In this document: positions 24,463-32,749 of the stretch, piece by piece
How the letters are laid out: every line of letters starts with the position of its first letter
Position numbering within the stretch: the first letter of the stretch is position 1
NCBI RefSeq assembly: GCF_044901685.1
Contig: NZ_JBJDPS010000020.1
Coordinates: 48,420-112,419 of the forward strand
Reading direction: 5' to 3'
Length of the DNA stretch: 64,000 nucleotides
Source of the DNA: Micromonospora_G sp044901685
Lineage (GTDB): Bacteria; Actinomycetota; Actinomycetes; Mycobacteriales; Micromonosporaceae
Program-made: the position numbers and the translations under genes
Notes under the pieces: generated by a model
What the model saw: only the letters and a program-made list of their open reading frames with translations
What the model was told of the DNA's origin: nothing
The model's database searches: none

Positions 24463-25791
24463 ATGACCAGCCAAGCCGCGCCCAGCCAGCCCAGTGCCGT
24501 CGACGAGGTCGTCGACATCTGCCGTGACCTGCTGCGCATCGACACCAGCAACACCGGGGACAACGCCACCAGTGCCGGCGAACGGGTCGCCGCCGAGTAC
24601 GTGGCCGCCCAGCTCGCCGAGGTCGGCATCGGTGCGGAGCTGCGCGAGTCGGCCCCCGGCCGGACCAGCCTGGTCGCCCGGATCCCCGGCACCGACCCCG
24701 GGCGGGGGGCGCTGCTGGTGCACGGTCATCTCGACGTGGTCCCGGCCGACGCCAGCGAGTGGTCGGTGGACCCGTTCTCCGGGGAGGTCCGCGACGGCTA
24801 CCTGTGGGGTCGGGGCGCGATCGACATGAAGGACTTCGACGCGATGACGCTCGCCGTGGTGCGCCAGTGGCAGCGCACCGGCGTACGTCCCCCGCGCGAC
24901 ATCGTGCTGGCCTTCACCGCCGACGAGGAGGCCGGCGGCGACTACGGCGCGCACTTCCTGGTCGAGCGGCACCCGGAGCTGTTCGACGGCTGCACCGAGG
25001 CGATCGGCGAGGTCGGCGGCTTCTCCTACACCGTCAACGACGACCTGCGGCTCTACCTGATCGAGACCGCCGAGAAGGGGCTGGACTGGCTGCGCCTGCA
25101 CGCCAAGGGCCGCCCCGGCCACGGCTCGATGATCCACGACGACAACGCGGTCACCGCGCTCGCCGAGGCGGTGGCGCGGGTCGGCCGGCACCGCTTCCCG
25201 GTGGTGCTCACCCCGACCGTACGGACCTTCCTGGAGCAGGTCTCGGAGCTGCTCGGGATCCAGTTCGACCCGGACGACCCGGAGACGGCGATCGCCAAGC
25301 TCGGGCCGATCGCGAACCTCGTCGGGGCGACCATCCGCAACACCGCCAACCCGACCCGCCTCGACGCCGGCTACAAGGACAACGTGATCCCCGGCCGGGC
25401 CACCGCGACGATCGACTGCCGCAGCCTGCCCGGTCAGTCCGAGCTGCTGCTGGAGCAGTTGCGCCAGGTGATCGGCCCGGACATCGAGGTCGAGTACGTC
25501 CACCGCCAGCCGGCGGTGGAGACCAGCTTCGACGGGGAACTGGTCGACGCGATGGCCGCCGCGTTACGGGCGGAGGACCCGGGCGCCCGGCCGGTGCCGT
25601 ACATGCTCTCCGGCGGCACCGACGCCAAGGCGTTCCAACGGCTGGGCATCCGGTGCTTCGGATTCGCCCCGCTGCGACTGCCGGCCGACCTGAACTTCAG
25701 CGCGTTGTTCCATGGCATTGACGAGCGGGTACCGGTGGACGGACTACAGTTCGGCGTGCGGGTGCTCGACCGGTTCCTGCGCGGCTCCTGA
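24463..25791 (+). CDS. M20/M25/M40 family zinc peptidase
   Basis: 442 residues. Metal and catalytic residues of the family: HGHLDVVP (His87, Asp91), RGAIDMKDF (Asp121 bridging), ADEEAGGD (Glu155 base, Glu156 ligand) and the late SGGTDAKAF. A dimerisation domain lies between about 200 and 320. Family members remove N-terminal residues or acyl groups from peptides and amino acids. The chosen ATG follows GTAAGAAG; an in-frame ATG 48 nt upstream has no ribosome site. The following gene is probably separate. Confidence 0.92.
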   Translation: MTSQAAPSQPSAVDEVVDICRDLLRIDTSNTGDNATSAGERVAAEYVAAQLAEVGIGAELRESAPGRTSLVARIPGTDPGRGALLVHGHLDVVPADASEWSVDPFSGEVRDGYLWGRGAIDMKDFDAMTLAVVRQWQRTGVRPPRDIVLAFTADEEAGGDYGAHFLVERHPELFDGCTEAIGEVGGFSYTVNDDLRLYLIETAEKGLDWLRLHAKGRPGHGSMIHDDNAVTALAEAVARVGRHRFPVVLTPTVRTFLEQVSELLGIQFDPDDPETAIAKLGPIANLVGATIRNTANPTRLDAGYKDNVIPGRATATIDCRSLPGQSELLLEQLRQVIGPDIEVEYVHRQPAVETSFDGELVDAMAAALRAEDPGARPVPYMLSGGTDAKAFQRLGIRCFGFAPLRLPADLNFSALFHGIDERVPVDGLQFGVRVLDRFLRGS

Positions 25792-25889
25792 ATCCGCGTC
25801 GGCGCAGCTCGCACACCCCGCCGCGTCACCCACGCGCCGCGGGTGCATCATCTCGCCCGCGTTTGCCACCTCGAAGGGAAAGCCACACC

Positions 25890-26564
25890 ATGACCGACCA
25901 GCACGCCGAGCTGGACGCCGCCCTGGAGCGGGTCATCGAGACCGCCCGGGCTCACCTCGCCGCAGTCAAGGCCGCCGAGGGCCGGATCGACGACGACAAC
26001 GTCTGGCAGGCGTACGTCGCGCTCAACAACGCCTCGTTCGAGTACGACGAGCGCCTGCTCGACGCGTTCGGCGAGGTCACTCCCTGGGACGTGGAGTCGA
26101 TCGACCCGAACGAGGCCGACGAGCGGTTCGGCGTCGGACTGGGTGGGGTGGACGGCACCGAACCGTCCGACCCGCACCCCCGGGTTCTCTCGGTCCGCCA
26201 GCGCCGTGACTACCGGGTGCCGAGCGTCGCCGCGCTGATCCGGGTGGCGGAGGCGGCCCGCCGGTCCGCCGCGCCCGAGGACGAGGACTCCGAGCCGGTC
26301 GAGGGGGTCGGCGAGGCGGTGCTGGAGCTGCTCCAGACCGGTGACGGCTCGCTCGGCGCGCTCGACATCCCGGAGCTCGAACCGCTCGACGGGCTGGTGA
26401 TCGTCAGCGAGGTGGCGGTGCCGCTGAACCTGGAGTCGTTCGACGACGACGACAGCGCCGGGCCGTTCCGGCCGGATGCCGAGGACCAGCTAGTCGGCCG
26501 GCTCGACGAGCACCCGTTCCTGCCGACCGAGGTCGACGACGACGAGGTGCCGTCGGTCCGGTAA
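25890..26564 (+). CDS. Conserved acidic hypothetical protein
   Basis: 224 residues, very acidic and probably partly disordered. The N-terminal 70 residues are helical with DDDNVWQAYVALNNASFEYDERLLDAFGEVTPWDVE, a pattern I associate with a conserved actinobacterial hypothetical protein; the middle has LSVRQRRDYRVPSVAALIRVAE. The C-terminal half is Asp/Glu-rich. GAAGGGAAAG precedes the ATG. No function can be inferred. Confidence 0.7.
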   Translation: MTDQHAELDAALERVIETARAHLAAVKAAEGRIDDDNVWQAYVALNNASFEYDERLLDAFGEVTPWDVESIDPNEADERFGVGLGGVDGTEPSDPHPRVLSVRQRRDYRVPSVAALIRVAEAARRSAAPEDEDSEPVEGVGEAVLELLQTGDGSLGALDIPELEPLDGLVIVSEVAVPLNLESFDDDDSAGPFRPDAEDQLVGRLDEHPFLPTEVDDDEVPSVR

Positions 26565-26582
26565 CCACCGGATCGTCCAGGG

Positions 26583-26774
26583 TCAGTAGGAGAGGCCCGG
26601 TTGCGACGTCTGGGCCAGGCGGCGACGCAGCACCACCTGTCGCGTCCCGTCCCGGAACAGTCGCACCCGGGCCAGCTCCCAGCCGGAGAACTCGGCCTGG
26701 ATCGCAAGCTGTGCCGCGGCGGTCACCCGATCGACATTCGGCGGCAACCGCAGCGGCGCGTATTCGTAGTCCAT
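26583..26774 (-). CDS. DUF5703 family small protein
   Basis: 63 residues. MDYEYAPLRLPPNVDR, then LAIQAEFSGWELARVRLFRDG and a basic VVLRRRLA, match the short DUF5703 family of actinobacteria. Function unknown; the fold looks like a small alpha/beta unit with a conserved Gly-Trp-Glu. AGGATAGGGG precedes the ATG. Convergent with the acidic protein gene. Confidence 0.8.
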   Translation of the reverse strand: MDYEYAPLRLPPNVDRVTAAAQLAIQAEFSGWELARVRLFRDGTRQVVLRRRLAQTSQPGLSY

Positions 26775-26837
26775 GTCCCCTATCCTGCCCACGCGGGTCG
26801 GAGGGCACCAGTCCTTGAGATCGGTTCCACCCCCGCG

Positions 26838-27809
26838 TCAGCCGTCCCGCTCCGGATAACCGACCGGTACGCCCGACACGTCGTCCAGGGCGCTGGCGAT
26901 CTCGTCCGGCAGCGTCATCCGTTCCACCTGCAACGCGCCGAGCAGTTGGCCGACCGTACGGGCACCCAGGATCGGGGCGACCACGCCGGGACGGTCACGT
27001 ACCCAGGCCAGGGCGACCTCGAGCGGCGAGACGCCCAGGCCACCGGCGGCGGTGGCGACCGCCTCCACGATGCTGGAGCAGCGGGGCTCCAGGTAACTGG
27101 CGACAAAGCGCTCGAAATGGGGCGAGGCGGCGCGTGAATCAGCCGGCCGCCCGTGCCGGTACTTGCCGGTCAACACCCCGCGTCCCAGCGGTGACCAGGG
27201 CAGCAGCCCCAATCCCAGGTCGGCGCAGGCGGGCAGCACCTCGCGCTCGATGCCCCGTTCGAGCAGCGAGTACTCCATCTGGGCGGCGACCACCGGCGCC
27301 CGCCCGGGGAACGCCGCCTGCCAGGTGGCGGCCCGCGCGGTCTGCCAGCCGGAGAAGTTCGAAACCCCGACATAGCGGACGCGACCACTGTTCACCGCGT
27401 GGTCCAGGGCGGCGAGCGTCTCCTCCAGCGGGGTGTCCGGGTCGTACCCGTGCACCTGCCACAGGTCGACGTGGTCCGTCCCGAGCCGTCGCAACGAGGC
27501 GTCCAGGGTGCGCAGCAGGTGACCCCGGGAGCCGTCCCGCCGCCGGCCGGTACCCGGTCGTAGCCCCGCCTTTGTCGCGATCAACAGGTCGTCACGCGGC
27601 ACCAGGGTGCCGATCAGCGACCCGATCACCGACTCGGCGTCACCGTCGGAATAGACGTCCGCGGTGTCGACCAGATTCCCGCCGGCATCGAGAAAGCTCT
27701 TCAGTTGCGCGGCCGCGTCGTCGGCGTCGGTGTCCCGACCCCAGGTCATGGTGCCGAGCGCGAGCCGCGAAACCGCCAGCCCGCTTCGGCCGAGCGGTCG
27801 CTGTTGCAT
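26838..27809 (-). CDS. Aldo/keto reductase
   Basis: 323 residues, NADPH-dependent TIM-barrel oxidoreductase. The catalytic tetrad is visible: Asp48 and Tyr53 in NLVDTADVYSDG, Lys80 in LIATKAG and His120 in LWQVHGYD. YVGVSNFSGWQ and WSPLGRGVLTGKY are typical of the YajO/AKR11-13 type. Substrate unknown. A TAAGGT box six bases from the ATG suggests leaderless expression. Confidence 0.92.
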   Translation of the reverse strand: MQQRPLGRSGLAVSRLALGTMTWGRDTDADDAAAQLKSFLDAGGNLVDTADVYSDGDAESVIGSLIGTLVPRDDLLIATKAGLRPGTGRRRDGSRGHLLRTLDASLRRLGTDHVDLWQVHGYDPDTPLEETLAALDHAVNSGRVRYVGVSNFSGWQTARAATWQAAFPGRAPVVAAQMEYSLLERGIEREVLPACADLGLGLLPWSPLGRGVLTGKYRHGRPADSRAASPHFERFVASYLEPRCSSIVEAVATAAGGLGVSPLEVALAWVRDRPGVVAPILGARTVGQLLGALQVERMTLPDEIASALDDVSGVPVGYPERDG

Positions 27810-27815
27810 GGGTGA

Positions 27816-27821
27816 ACCTTA
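27816..27821 (-). promoter_or_regulatory. -10 box TAAGGT, leaderless start of the aldo/keto reductase gene
   Basis: TAAGGT on the minus strand with a six-base gap to the ATG and no ribosome site between them. Confidence 0.5.
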
Positions 27822-28021
27822 TTCAGAACATCGCTCCACCGATATCCTCGCTCCCGCTTCTGTGTGCCGCGCCGCGCATTTCCGACCTGCGCAGAGGCTC
27901 GCTGACGGCCTTCCGACACCCGTACGGCGATCCGGACGGCGCGTTGCCCCACCGATGACGGGGTAGCAGGCAATAGTTGCGTACCCTGATTCGACTTGCC
28001 GTACGGATGGGGGAGGAACCA

Positions 28022-29074
28022 GTGCGACTCGGGCTCAGCCTTGGTTACCAGACGGCGTGGAGCACGCCGGCCGACCACCTGCTGCTGGCCCAGGAGGCGG
28101 ATCGGCTCGGCTACTCGGTGGTCTGGGCGGCCGAGGCGTACGGGTCCGACTCGCCGAGCATGCTCGCCTGGATGGCCGGGCAGACCGAGCGGATCGACCT
28201 CGGCGCGGCGGTGATGCAGATCCCGGCCCGGACCCCGGCGATGACCGCGATGACCGCGGCCACCATCGACACCCTCTCCGGCGGCCGGTTCCGCCTCGGC
28301 CTCGGTGTCTCCGGCCCCCAGGTCTCCGAGGGCTGGCACGGGGTACGGTTCGCCAAGCCCCTGGCCCGCACCCGGGAGTACGTGGACATCGTCAAGCTCG
28401 CCATCGCCCGCAAGCAGGTCGAGTACGACGGCGCCCACTACGTCCTGCCGCTGCCCGACGGGCCGGGCAAGGCGCTCCGACTGGGCTTCCACCCCCACCG
28501 CGCGCAGGTCCCGATCTACCTCGCCGCGGTCGGCCCGAAGAACCTCGAACTCGCCGGTGAGATCGCCGACGGCTGGCTGGCGGTCTTCTTCGCCCCCGAG
28601 TTCGCGGCCGAGCAACTGGGTTCGGTGGCCGCCGGGCGGGCCCGTGCCGGTAAGGAGCTGGCCGGGTTCGACGTGGTACCGAGCGTGCCGATGGTGCTCG
28701 GCGACGACGTGACCGCCGCCGCCGAGCTGGTCCGCTGGTACGCCGCGCTCTACGTCGGCGGCATGGGCAGCCGGGAGCAGAACTTCTACAACCAACTCGC
28801 CACCCGGATGGGCTACGGCGACGCCGCCCGCGAGGTGCAGGAGCTCTACCTGGCCAAGCGGCAGCGCGACGCGGCGGCGGCGGTGCCGGCGGAGTTCATC
28901 GACCGCACCTCCCTGCTCGGCCCGAAGGAGCGGATCGCCGACCGGATGCGCGAGTACGCCGAAGCCGGCGTGACCACCCTGTCGGTGACGCTCTTCGTCG
29001 CCGACGTGGAGAGCGGTATCCGGGCGCTGCGCGCCGGTGCCGAGGCCCTCGACCTCTCCGGGGTCGGCGAGTGA
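28022..29074 (+). CDS. LLM-class F420-dependent oxidoreductase
   Basis: 350 residues of the luciferase-like monooxygenase family. VRLGLSLGYQTAWSTPADHLLLAQEADRLG at the start, SVVWAAEAYGSDSP, the TLSGGRFRLGLGVSGPQVSEGWHG loop and the VPIYLAAVGPKNLELAGEIADGWL segment match the F420-linked subgroup. These enzymes transfer hydride between F420 and diverse substrates; the substrate cannot be told. The GTG start is supported by GGGAGGA. It lies 16 bp upstream of uppP and is probably co-transcribed with it. Confidence 0.88.
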   Translation: MRLGLSLGYQTAWSTPADHLLLAQEADRLGYSVVWAAEAYGSDSPSMLAWMAGQTERIDLGAAVMQIPARTPAMTAMTAATIDTLSGGRFRLGLGVSGPQVSEGWHGVRFAKPLARTREYVDIVKLAIARKQVEYDGAHYVLPLPDGPGKALRLGFHPHRAQVPIYLAAVGPKNLELAGEIADGWLAVFFAPEFAAEQLGSVAAGRARAGKELAGFDVVPSVPMVLGDDVTAAAELVRWYAALYVGGMGSREQNFYNQLATRMGYGDAAREVQELYLAKRQRDAAAAVPAEFIDRTSLLGPKERIADRMREYAEAGVTTLSVTLFVADVESGIRALRAGAEALDLSGVGE

Positions 29075-29090
29075 GGACGGCGGCGACCGG

Positions 29091-29924
29091 ATGACCTGGA
29101 TCGAGGCCATCGTGCTGGGCATCGTGCAGGGACTCACCGAGTTCCTGCCGGTGAGTTCGTCGGCACACCTGCGGATCACCTCGGCGATCTTCTTCGACCG
29201 GGACGCCGGGGCCTCGTTCACCGCGGTCACCCAGCTCGGCACCGAGGCGGCGGTGCTGGTCTACTTCGCCAAGGACATCTGGCGGATCACCCGTACCTGG
29301 GTGGTCGGGATCTGGGACCGCTCGGTCCGCGGCGAGTTGGACTACCGGATGGGCTGGTACGTCATCGTCGGCTCGATCCCGATCGGCGTCTTCGGGCTCG
29401 TGTTCAAGGATCAGATCCGGACCGCCGCCCGGAACCTCTGGCTGGTCGCCTCCGTGCTGATCATCTTCGCCTTCGTGCTGGCCTTCGCCGAGTACTGGGG
29501 TCGTCAGACCCGTACCATCAGGGACTTCACCATGCGCGACGGCGTGGTGATGGGGCTGGCCCAGGCCGCCGCGCTGGTGCCCGGCGTGTCCCGGTCCGGC
29601 GGCACCCTCACCGCCGGGCTGTTCCTCAACCTGACCCGCGAGGCCGCCGCCCGGTACTCGTTCCTGCTGGCCATCCCGGCCGTGGTGATGTCCGGACTGT
29701 TCAGCGTCCCGGACGTCTTCGACACCAGCGGTGACGGCTCGATCCCGACCCCCGCCCAGATGGTCGTCGCCACCCTGATCGCCTTCGTGCTCGGCTACGT
29801 CTCCATCGCCTGGCTGCTCCGCTATGTCGCGCACCACACCCTGTACGTCTTCGTCCTCTACCGGGTCGCCCTCGGCAGCCTCGTCCTCGTCCTGCTCATC
29901 ACCAACACCATCACCCCCACGTAA
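29091..29924 (+). CDS. uppP: Undecaprenyl-diphosphatase UppP
   Basis: 277-residue integral membrane phosphatase that recycles undecaprenyl diphosphate after peptidoglycan and glycan export. The two family signatures are intact: QGLTEFLPVSSSAHL (12-26) and PGVSRSGGTLTAGL in the second half, with about eight hydrophobic segments. Its TAA stop is supplied by the first bases of a 54-bp palindromic element, so that element marks the exact end of the gene. Confidence 0.96.
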   Translation: MTWIEAIVLGIVQGLTEFLPVSSSAHLRITSAIFFDRDAGASFTAVTQLGTEAAVLVYFAKDIWRITRTWVVGIWDRSVRGELDYRMGWYVIVGSIPIGVFGLVFKDQIRTAARNLWLVASVLIIFAFVLAFAEYWGRQTRTIRDFTMRDGVVMGLAQAAALVPGVSRSGGTLTAGLFLNLTREAAARYSFLLAIPAVVMSGLFSVPDVFDTSGDGSIPTPAQMVVATLIAFVLGYVSIAWLLRYVAHHTLYVFVLYRVALGSLVLVLLITNTITPT

Positions 29925-29974
29925 GGAAGGGCCCCCTGTTATCGCTTCCGGTATAGGAAGGGGCCCCTGTTAAC
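29921..29974. repeat. 54-bp palindromic extragenic element, copy 2
   Basis: Starts GTAAGGAAGGGCCCCCTG and ends GGGGCCCCTGTTAAC. It aligns without gaps to copies 1 and 3 but carries changes in both outer arms (CCTGTTA instead of CTTCCTA) that turn much of the long hairpin into two tandem self-complementary arms. It supplies the uppP stop codon and ends 10 bp before the next -10 box. Confidence 0.85.
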
Positions 29975-29983
29975 GGGGCACCG

Positions 29984-29989
29984 TAGGGT
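29984..29989 (+). promoter_or_regulatory. -10 box TAGGGT, leaderless start of the histidine phosphatase gene
   Basis: TAGGGT followed by seven bases and GTG, with no Shine-Dalgarno sequence. The -35 region would fall inside the palindromic element. Confidence 0.5.
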
Positions 29990-29996
29990 AGAGATC

Positions 29997-30713
29997 GTGG
30001 CAACCCTCCTACTCCTGCGACACGGCCGGACCACGGCGAACGCCAGCGGCGGCCTGGCCGGACGGCAGCCGGTCGAACTCGACGAGACCGGACGCGCCCA
30101 GGCCGTCGCGGCCGGCGCCCGGCTCCGTACGCTCCCGCTCGCCGAGGTGATCAGCAGCCCACTCATCCGCTGCCTGCAGACCCTGGAACTGGCGCTGCCC
30201 GAGGTCAAGCCCACCCTCGAGGACGACCTGATCGAGTGCGGGTACGGCGAGTGGGAGGGCCAGCCCCTGAAGAAGCTGGCCAAGGATCCACTGTGGCCAG
30301 TGGTCCAGCAGCATCCCAGCTCGGTGGTGTTCCCGGGCGGGGAGGCGATGGCGGCGATGGCGAGCCGGGCGGTGTCGGCGGTCCGCCGCTGGGATGCCCG
30401 GATCACCGCCGAGCATGGCCCGGAGGCGATCTGGCTCGCCTGTAGCCACGGGGATGTGATCAAGGCCATCGTCGCGGACGCGCTCGGCGTACACCTTGAT
30501 CTTTTCCAGCGGATCGTCGCGGACCCGGCCTCGGTGACCGCCATCCGCTACACCCCGACCCGGCCGTTTGTGCTCCGGCTCAACGACAGCGCCGGAGACC
30601 TGGGCAACCTGGTGCCGCCCAAGCGCACCCGCCGCCGGCGACCCCGCCCGGCGGACTCCGACGCCGCGGTCGGCGGCGGGGCCGGCAGCGGTGGGCCCGG
30701 ATTGGAACGATGA
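29997..30713 (+). CDS. Histidine-phosphatase-superfamily protein (MSMEG_4193-like)
   Basis: 238 residues. The catalytic LLLLRHGRTTANASGGLAGR at the N-terminus, Glu of YGEWEGQPL and the second His in ACSHGDVIKAI match the branch typified by MSMEG_4193, whose substrate is not established. The C-terminal 30 residues are basic then Gly-rich. It begins the conserved actinobacterial run phosphatase-DUF3090-SCO1664-mshC. Confidence 0.88.
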   Translation: MATLLLLRHGRTTANASGGLAGRQPVELDETGRAQAVAAGARLRTLPLAEVISSPLIRCLQTLELALPEVKPTLEDDLIECGYGEWEGQPLKKLAKDPLWPVVQQHPSSVVFPGGEAMAAMASRAVSAVRRWDARITAEHGPEAIWLACSHGDVIKAIVADALGVHLDLFQRIVADPASVTAIRYTPTRPFVLRLNDSAGDLGNLVPPKRTRRRRPRPADSDAAVGGGAGSGGPGLER

Positions 30714-31098
30714 CCCCGAGCAGCCCTCGAAGGGACTTTCTAGCTGCTCTACCTGGTGATCGGGAAGCACCTGCCGGGCTCGGACGATGGCGCCGACCGA
30801 CCGGCTCCGGGTTGGCAGGCGGCAGCAGCGCGTCGACCGGGGGCTTCGCCAGGATCGAACGATGATGCCGACCGACCGACCGACCGGTCGGTCGACTGGT
30901 CGACCGGTCGACTGACCGGTCGACCGGGCCCGCGCACTGCGGCGCCACGGCCACCACCCCCGCCGGCCCGGCCAGGACCGACACGCGAACGTGGTTACCA
31001 GGGGCGGAGCAGGTGCCGCCAGGGGCGCCCGCCGGGTGGGCGGCGATTCGGGTCGGTGCGCTGCACGGCGGCGGATCGGGCCGGATAGGGTCGTGGGT
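30714..31098. other. Intergenic region rich in palindromic GACCGGTC units
   Basis: No gene recognised; open frames here are driven by repeats. At 30877-30894 CGACCGACCGGTCGGTCG is a perfect 18-bp palindrome, followed by GTCGACCGGTCGAC (30899-30912) and another GACCGGTC. Stretches around 30780 and 30845 share GACGATG and CCGACCGACCGG, implying an older duplication. The promoter of the DUF3090 gene is at the right end. Confidence 0.5.
31086..31091 (+). promoter_or_regulatory. -10 box TAGGGT, leaderless start of the DUF3090 gene
   Basis: TAGGGT with seven bases to the ATG. Confidence 0.5.
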
Positions 31099-31683
31099 AT
31101 GACCCATCAGGTACACGCCTTCGAGCCGCCCGAGCGGTTCGTCGCCGGCACCGTGGGAGCGCCGGGGGAGCGGACGTTCTTCCTCCAGGCGCGGGGCGGC
31201 GGCCGGGTGGTCAGCGTGGCCCTGGAGAAGGTCCAGGTGTCGTTGCTGGCCGAGAAGCTGGAGGAGTTGCTGGCCGAGGCACAACGCCGGTTCGGGGTTG
31301 AGTTGCCCGATCCGGTGCTGGCGAGTTCCGACAACGACCCGTTGGACAACCCGGTCGACGAGGAGTTCCGTGTCGGCACCCTCGGTCTGGCCTTCGACGT
31401 CGACACCGCCACCGTCGTGATCGAGGCGATCGCCGCCGGGGAGACCGAGGCCGAGGTCGAGCTCGGCGAGCCCGACGAGGTGGACGAAACCGACGAGGAG
31501 GACGAGGAGCCCGACGACGACCTCGACCGGCTGCGGGTGCGACTGACCCCGCAGGCGGCGCGGGAGTTCATCGAGCGCGCCCGGCGGGTGGTGGCGGCCG
31601 GTCGGCCACCGTGCCCACTCTGTGGTCAACCCCTCGACCCCGCCGGTCACCTCTGCCCCCGACACAACGGCTACCACCGCTGA
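31099..31683 (+). CDS. DUF3090 family protein with C-terminal zinc-ribbon-like motif
   Basis: 194 residues. MTHQVHAFEPPERFVAGTVG, FFLQARGGGRVVSVALEKVQ and the acidic stretch EPDEVDETDEEDEEPDDD match DUF3090. The end, CPLCGQPLDPAGHLCPRHNGYH, places Cys and His as in a zinc-binding knuckle. Function unknown, but the gene is kept beside mshC across actinobacteria, which suggests a link to thiol or tRNA-like chemistry (inference). The phosphatase and SCO1664-type genes flank it. Confidence 0.88.
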   Translation: MTHQVHAFEPPERFVAGTVGAPGERTFFLQARGGGRVVSVALEKVQVSLLAEKLEELLAEAQRRFGVELPDPVLASSDNDPLDNPVDEEFRVGTLGLAFDVDTATVVIEAIAAGETEAEVELGEPDEVDETDEEDEEPDDDLDRLRVRLTPQAAREFIERARRVVAAGRPPCPLCGQPLDPAGHLCPRHNGYHR

Positions 31684-31738
31684 TGCTCGTGCCCGATCGG
31701 CCGGTGACCGGCGCCGGCCCGCGTACCGGTCGGCCGCG

Positions 31739-32557
31739 GTGACCTCGTCCGACCTACAGCCCATGCTCGACGAGAACGACGCGCTACGCCTGCTCCGCGG
31801 CGGCGAGTTCGAACTCGAAGGGCGGCTCACCGACGCCTCCAACACCACCCTGCGCGGTTTCCTGACCCTCGACGGGGTGACCGCGCGCTGCGTGTACAAA
31901 CCGATCCGGGGGGAACGGCCGCTCTGGGACTTCCCCGACGGCACCCTCGCCGGCCGTGAGGTGAGCGCCTACCTGGTCTCCCACGCGACCGGCTGGGACG
32001 TGGTGCCGCCGACCGTGCTGCGGGACGGGCCGTTCGGTCCCGGCGCCTGCCAGCTCTGGATCGACGAGCCGGCCGACGCCGAGCCGCTGGTCGGTTTCGT
32101 ACCCGCGCAGAGCCTGCCGCCGCGCTGGTTCCGGGTCGCCGCCGCCCAGGACGACGACGGCCTGCCGTACGCGTTGGCGCACGCCGACGACCCTCGGCTG
32201 GCCCGGATGGTGGTCTTCGACGCCGTGATCAACAACGCCGACCGCAAGGGCGGTCACGTCCTGATCGGGCCGGATGACCGGATCTACGGCGTGGACCACG
32301 GCGTCTGCTTCCACGTCGAGGAGAAGCTGCGCACCGTGCTCTGGGGTTGGACCACCCGCCAACTGCCCCCGGACGCGGTGGAGGTGCTCGGCAAGCTCGC
32401 CGCCGACCTCGTCGGGCCGCTCGGCGAGCAACTTTCCGAGCACCTGACCATCACCGAGGTCGCCGAGGTGTCCGCGCGGGTCAACCGTCTGCTGGAGACG
32501 GGACGGTTCCCGGTGCCGTCCGAGGACTGGCCGGCGATCCCCTGGCCGCCAATCTGA
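31739..32557 (+). CDS. SCO1664 family protein, kinase-like fold
   Basis: 272 residues. RCVYKPIRGERPLWDFP looks like an ATP-site lysine strand; VVFDAVINNADRKGGHVL and YGVDHGVCFH resemble the catalytic and metal loops of PI3/4-kinase-like or HipA-like folds (Asn-Asn-Ala-Asp, then Asp-His-Gly). The protein is conserved next to mshC in actinobacteria, with no established function. A GTG (VTSSDLQP) is chosen since earlier starts overlap the previous gene by about 60 bp; the ATG nine codons later (MLDENDA) is an alternative. Confidence 0.82.
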   Translation: MTSSDLQPMLDENDALRLLRGGEFELEGRLTDASNTTLRGFLTLDGVTARCVYKPIRGERPLWDFPDGTLAGREVSAYLVSHATGWDVVPPTVLRDGPFGPGACQLWIDEPADAEPLVGFVPAQSLPPRWFRVAAAQDDDGLPYALAHADDPRLARMVVFDAVINNADRKGGHVLIGPDDRIYGVDHGVCFHVEEKLRTVLWGWTTRQLPPDAVEVLGKLAADLVGPLGEQLSEHLTITEVAEVSARVNRLLETGRFPVPSEDWPAIPWPPI

Positions 32558-32650
32558 CCCCAGCGATCGTCTGGCCGCTGATCTGCCCCGGGCGATCTCC
32601 GCCGATCTGACCCGGGCGATCCCGTGGCCGCCGAACTGACCCCGGCGAGC
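32529..32650 (+). repeat. Imperfect 24-30 bp tandem repeat across the SCO1664-type stop codon
   Basis: Four degraded copies containing GCGATC...TGGCCGCC...ATCTGACCC. The first copy lies in the last codons and stop of the gene; the rest follow it. This is another case of a gene end captured in a minisatellite. Confidence 0.6.
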
Positions 32651-32736
32651 GTTCGGGATGGCGCTCCGGCGGGCCGTACCGGGACGCTGTCGCATTGATC
32701 ACCTCGGGGTGTCCCGACCGGTGTCCGCCGGCTGGC

Positions 32737-32742
32737 TAGGCT
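32737..32742 (+). promoter_or_regulatory. -10 box TAGGCT, leaderless start of mshC
   Basis: TAGGCT with a seven-base gap to the ATG and no ribosome site. Confidence 0.5.
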
Positions 32743-32749
32743 GGCCGTC

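Noticed and set aside
30756..31088. 110-codon plus-strand frame before DUF3090
   Set aside because: Composition follows the GACCGGTC repeats; no start signal and no protein-like pattern.
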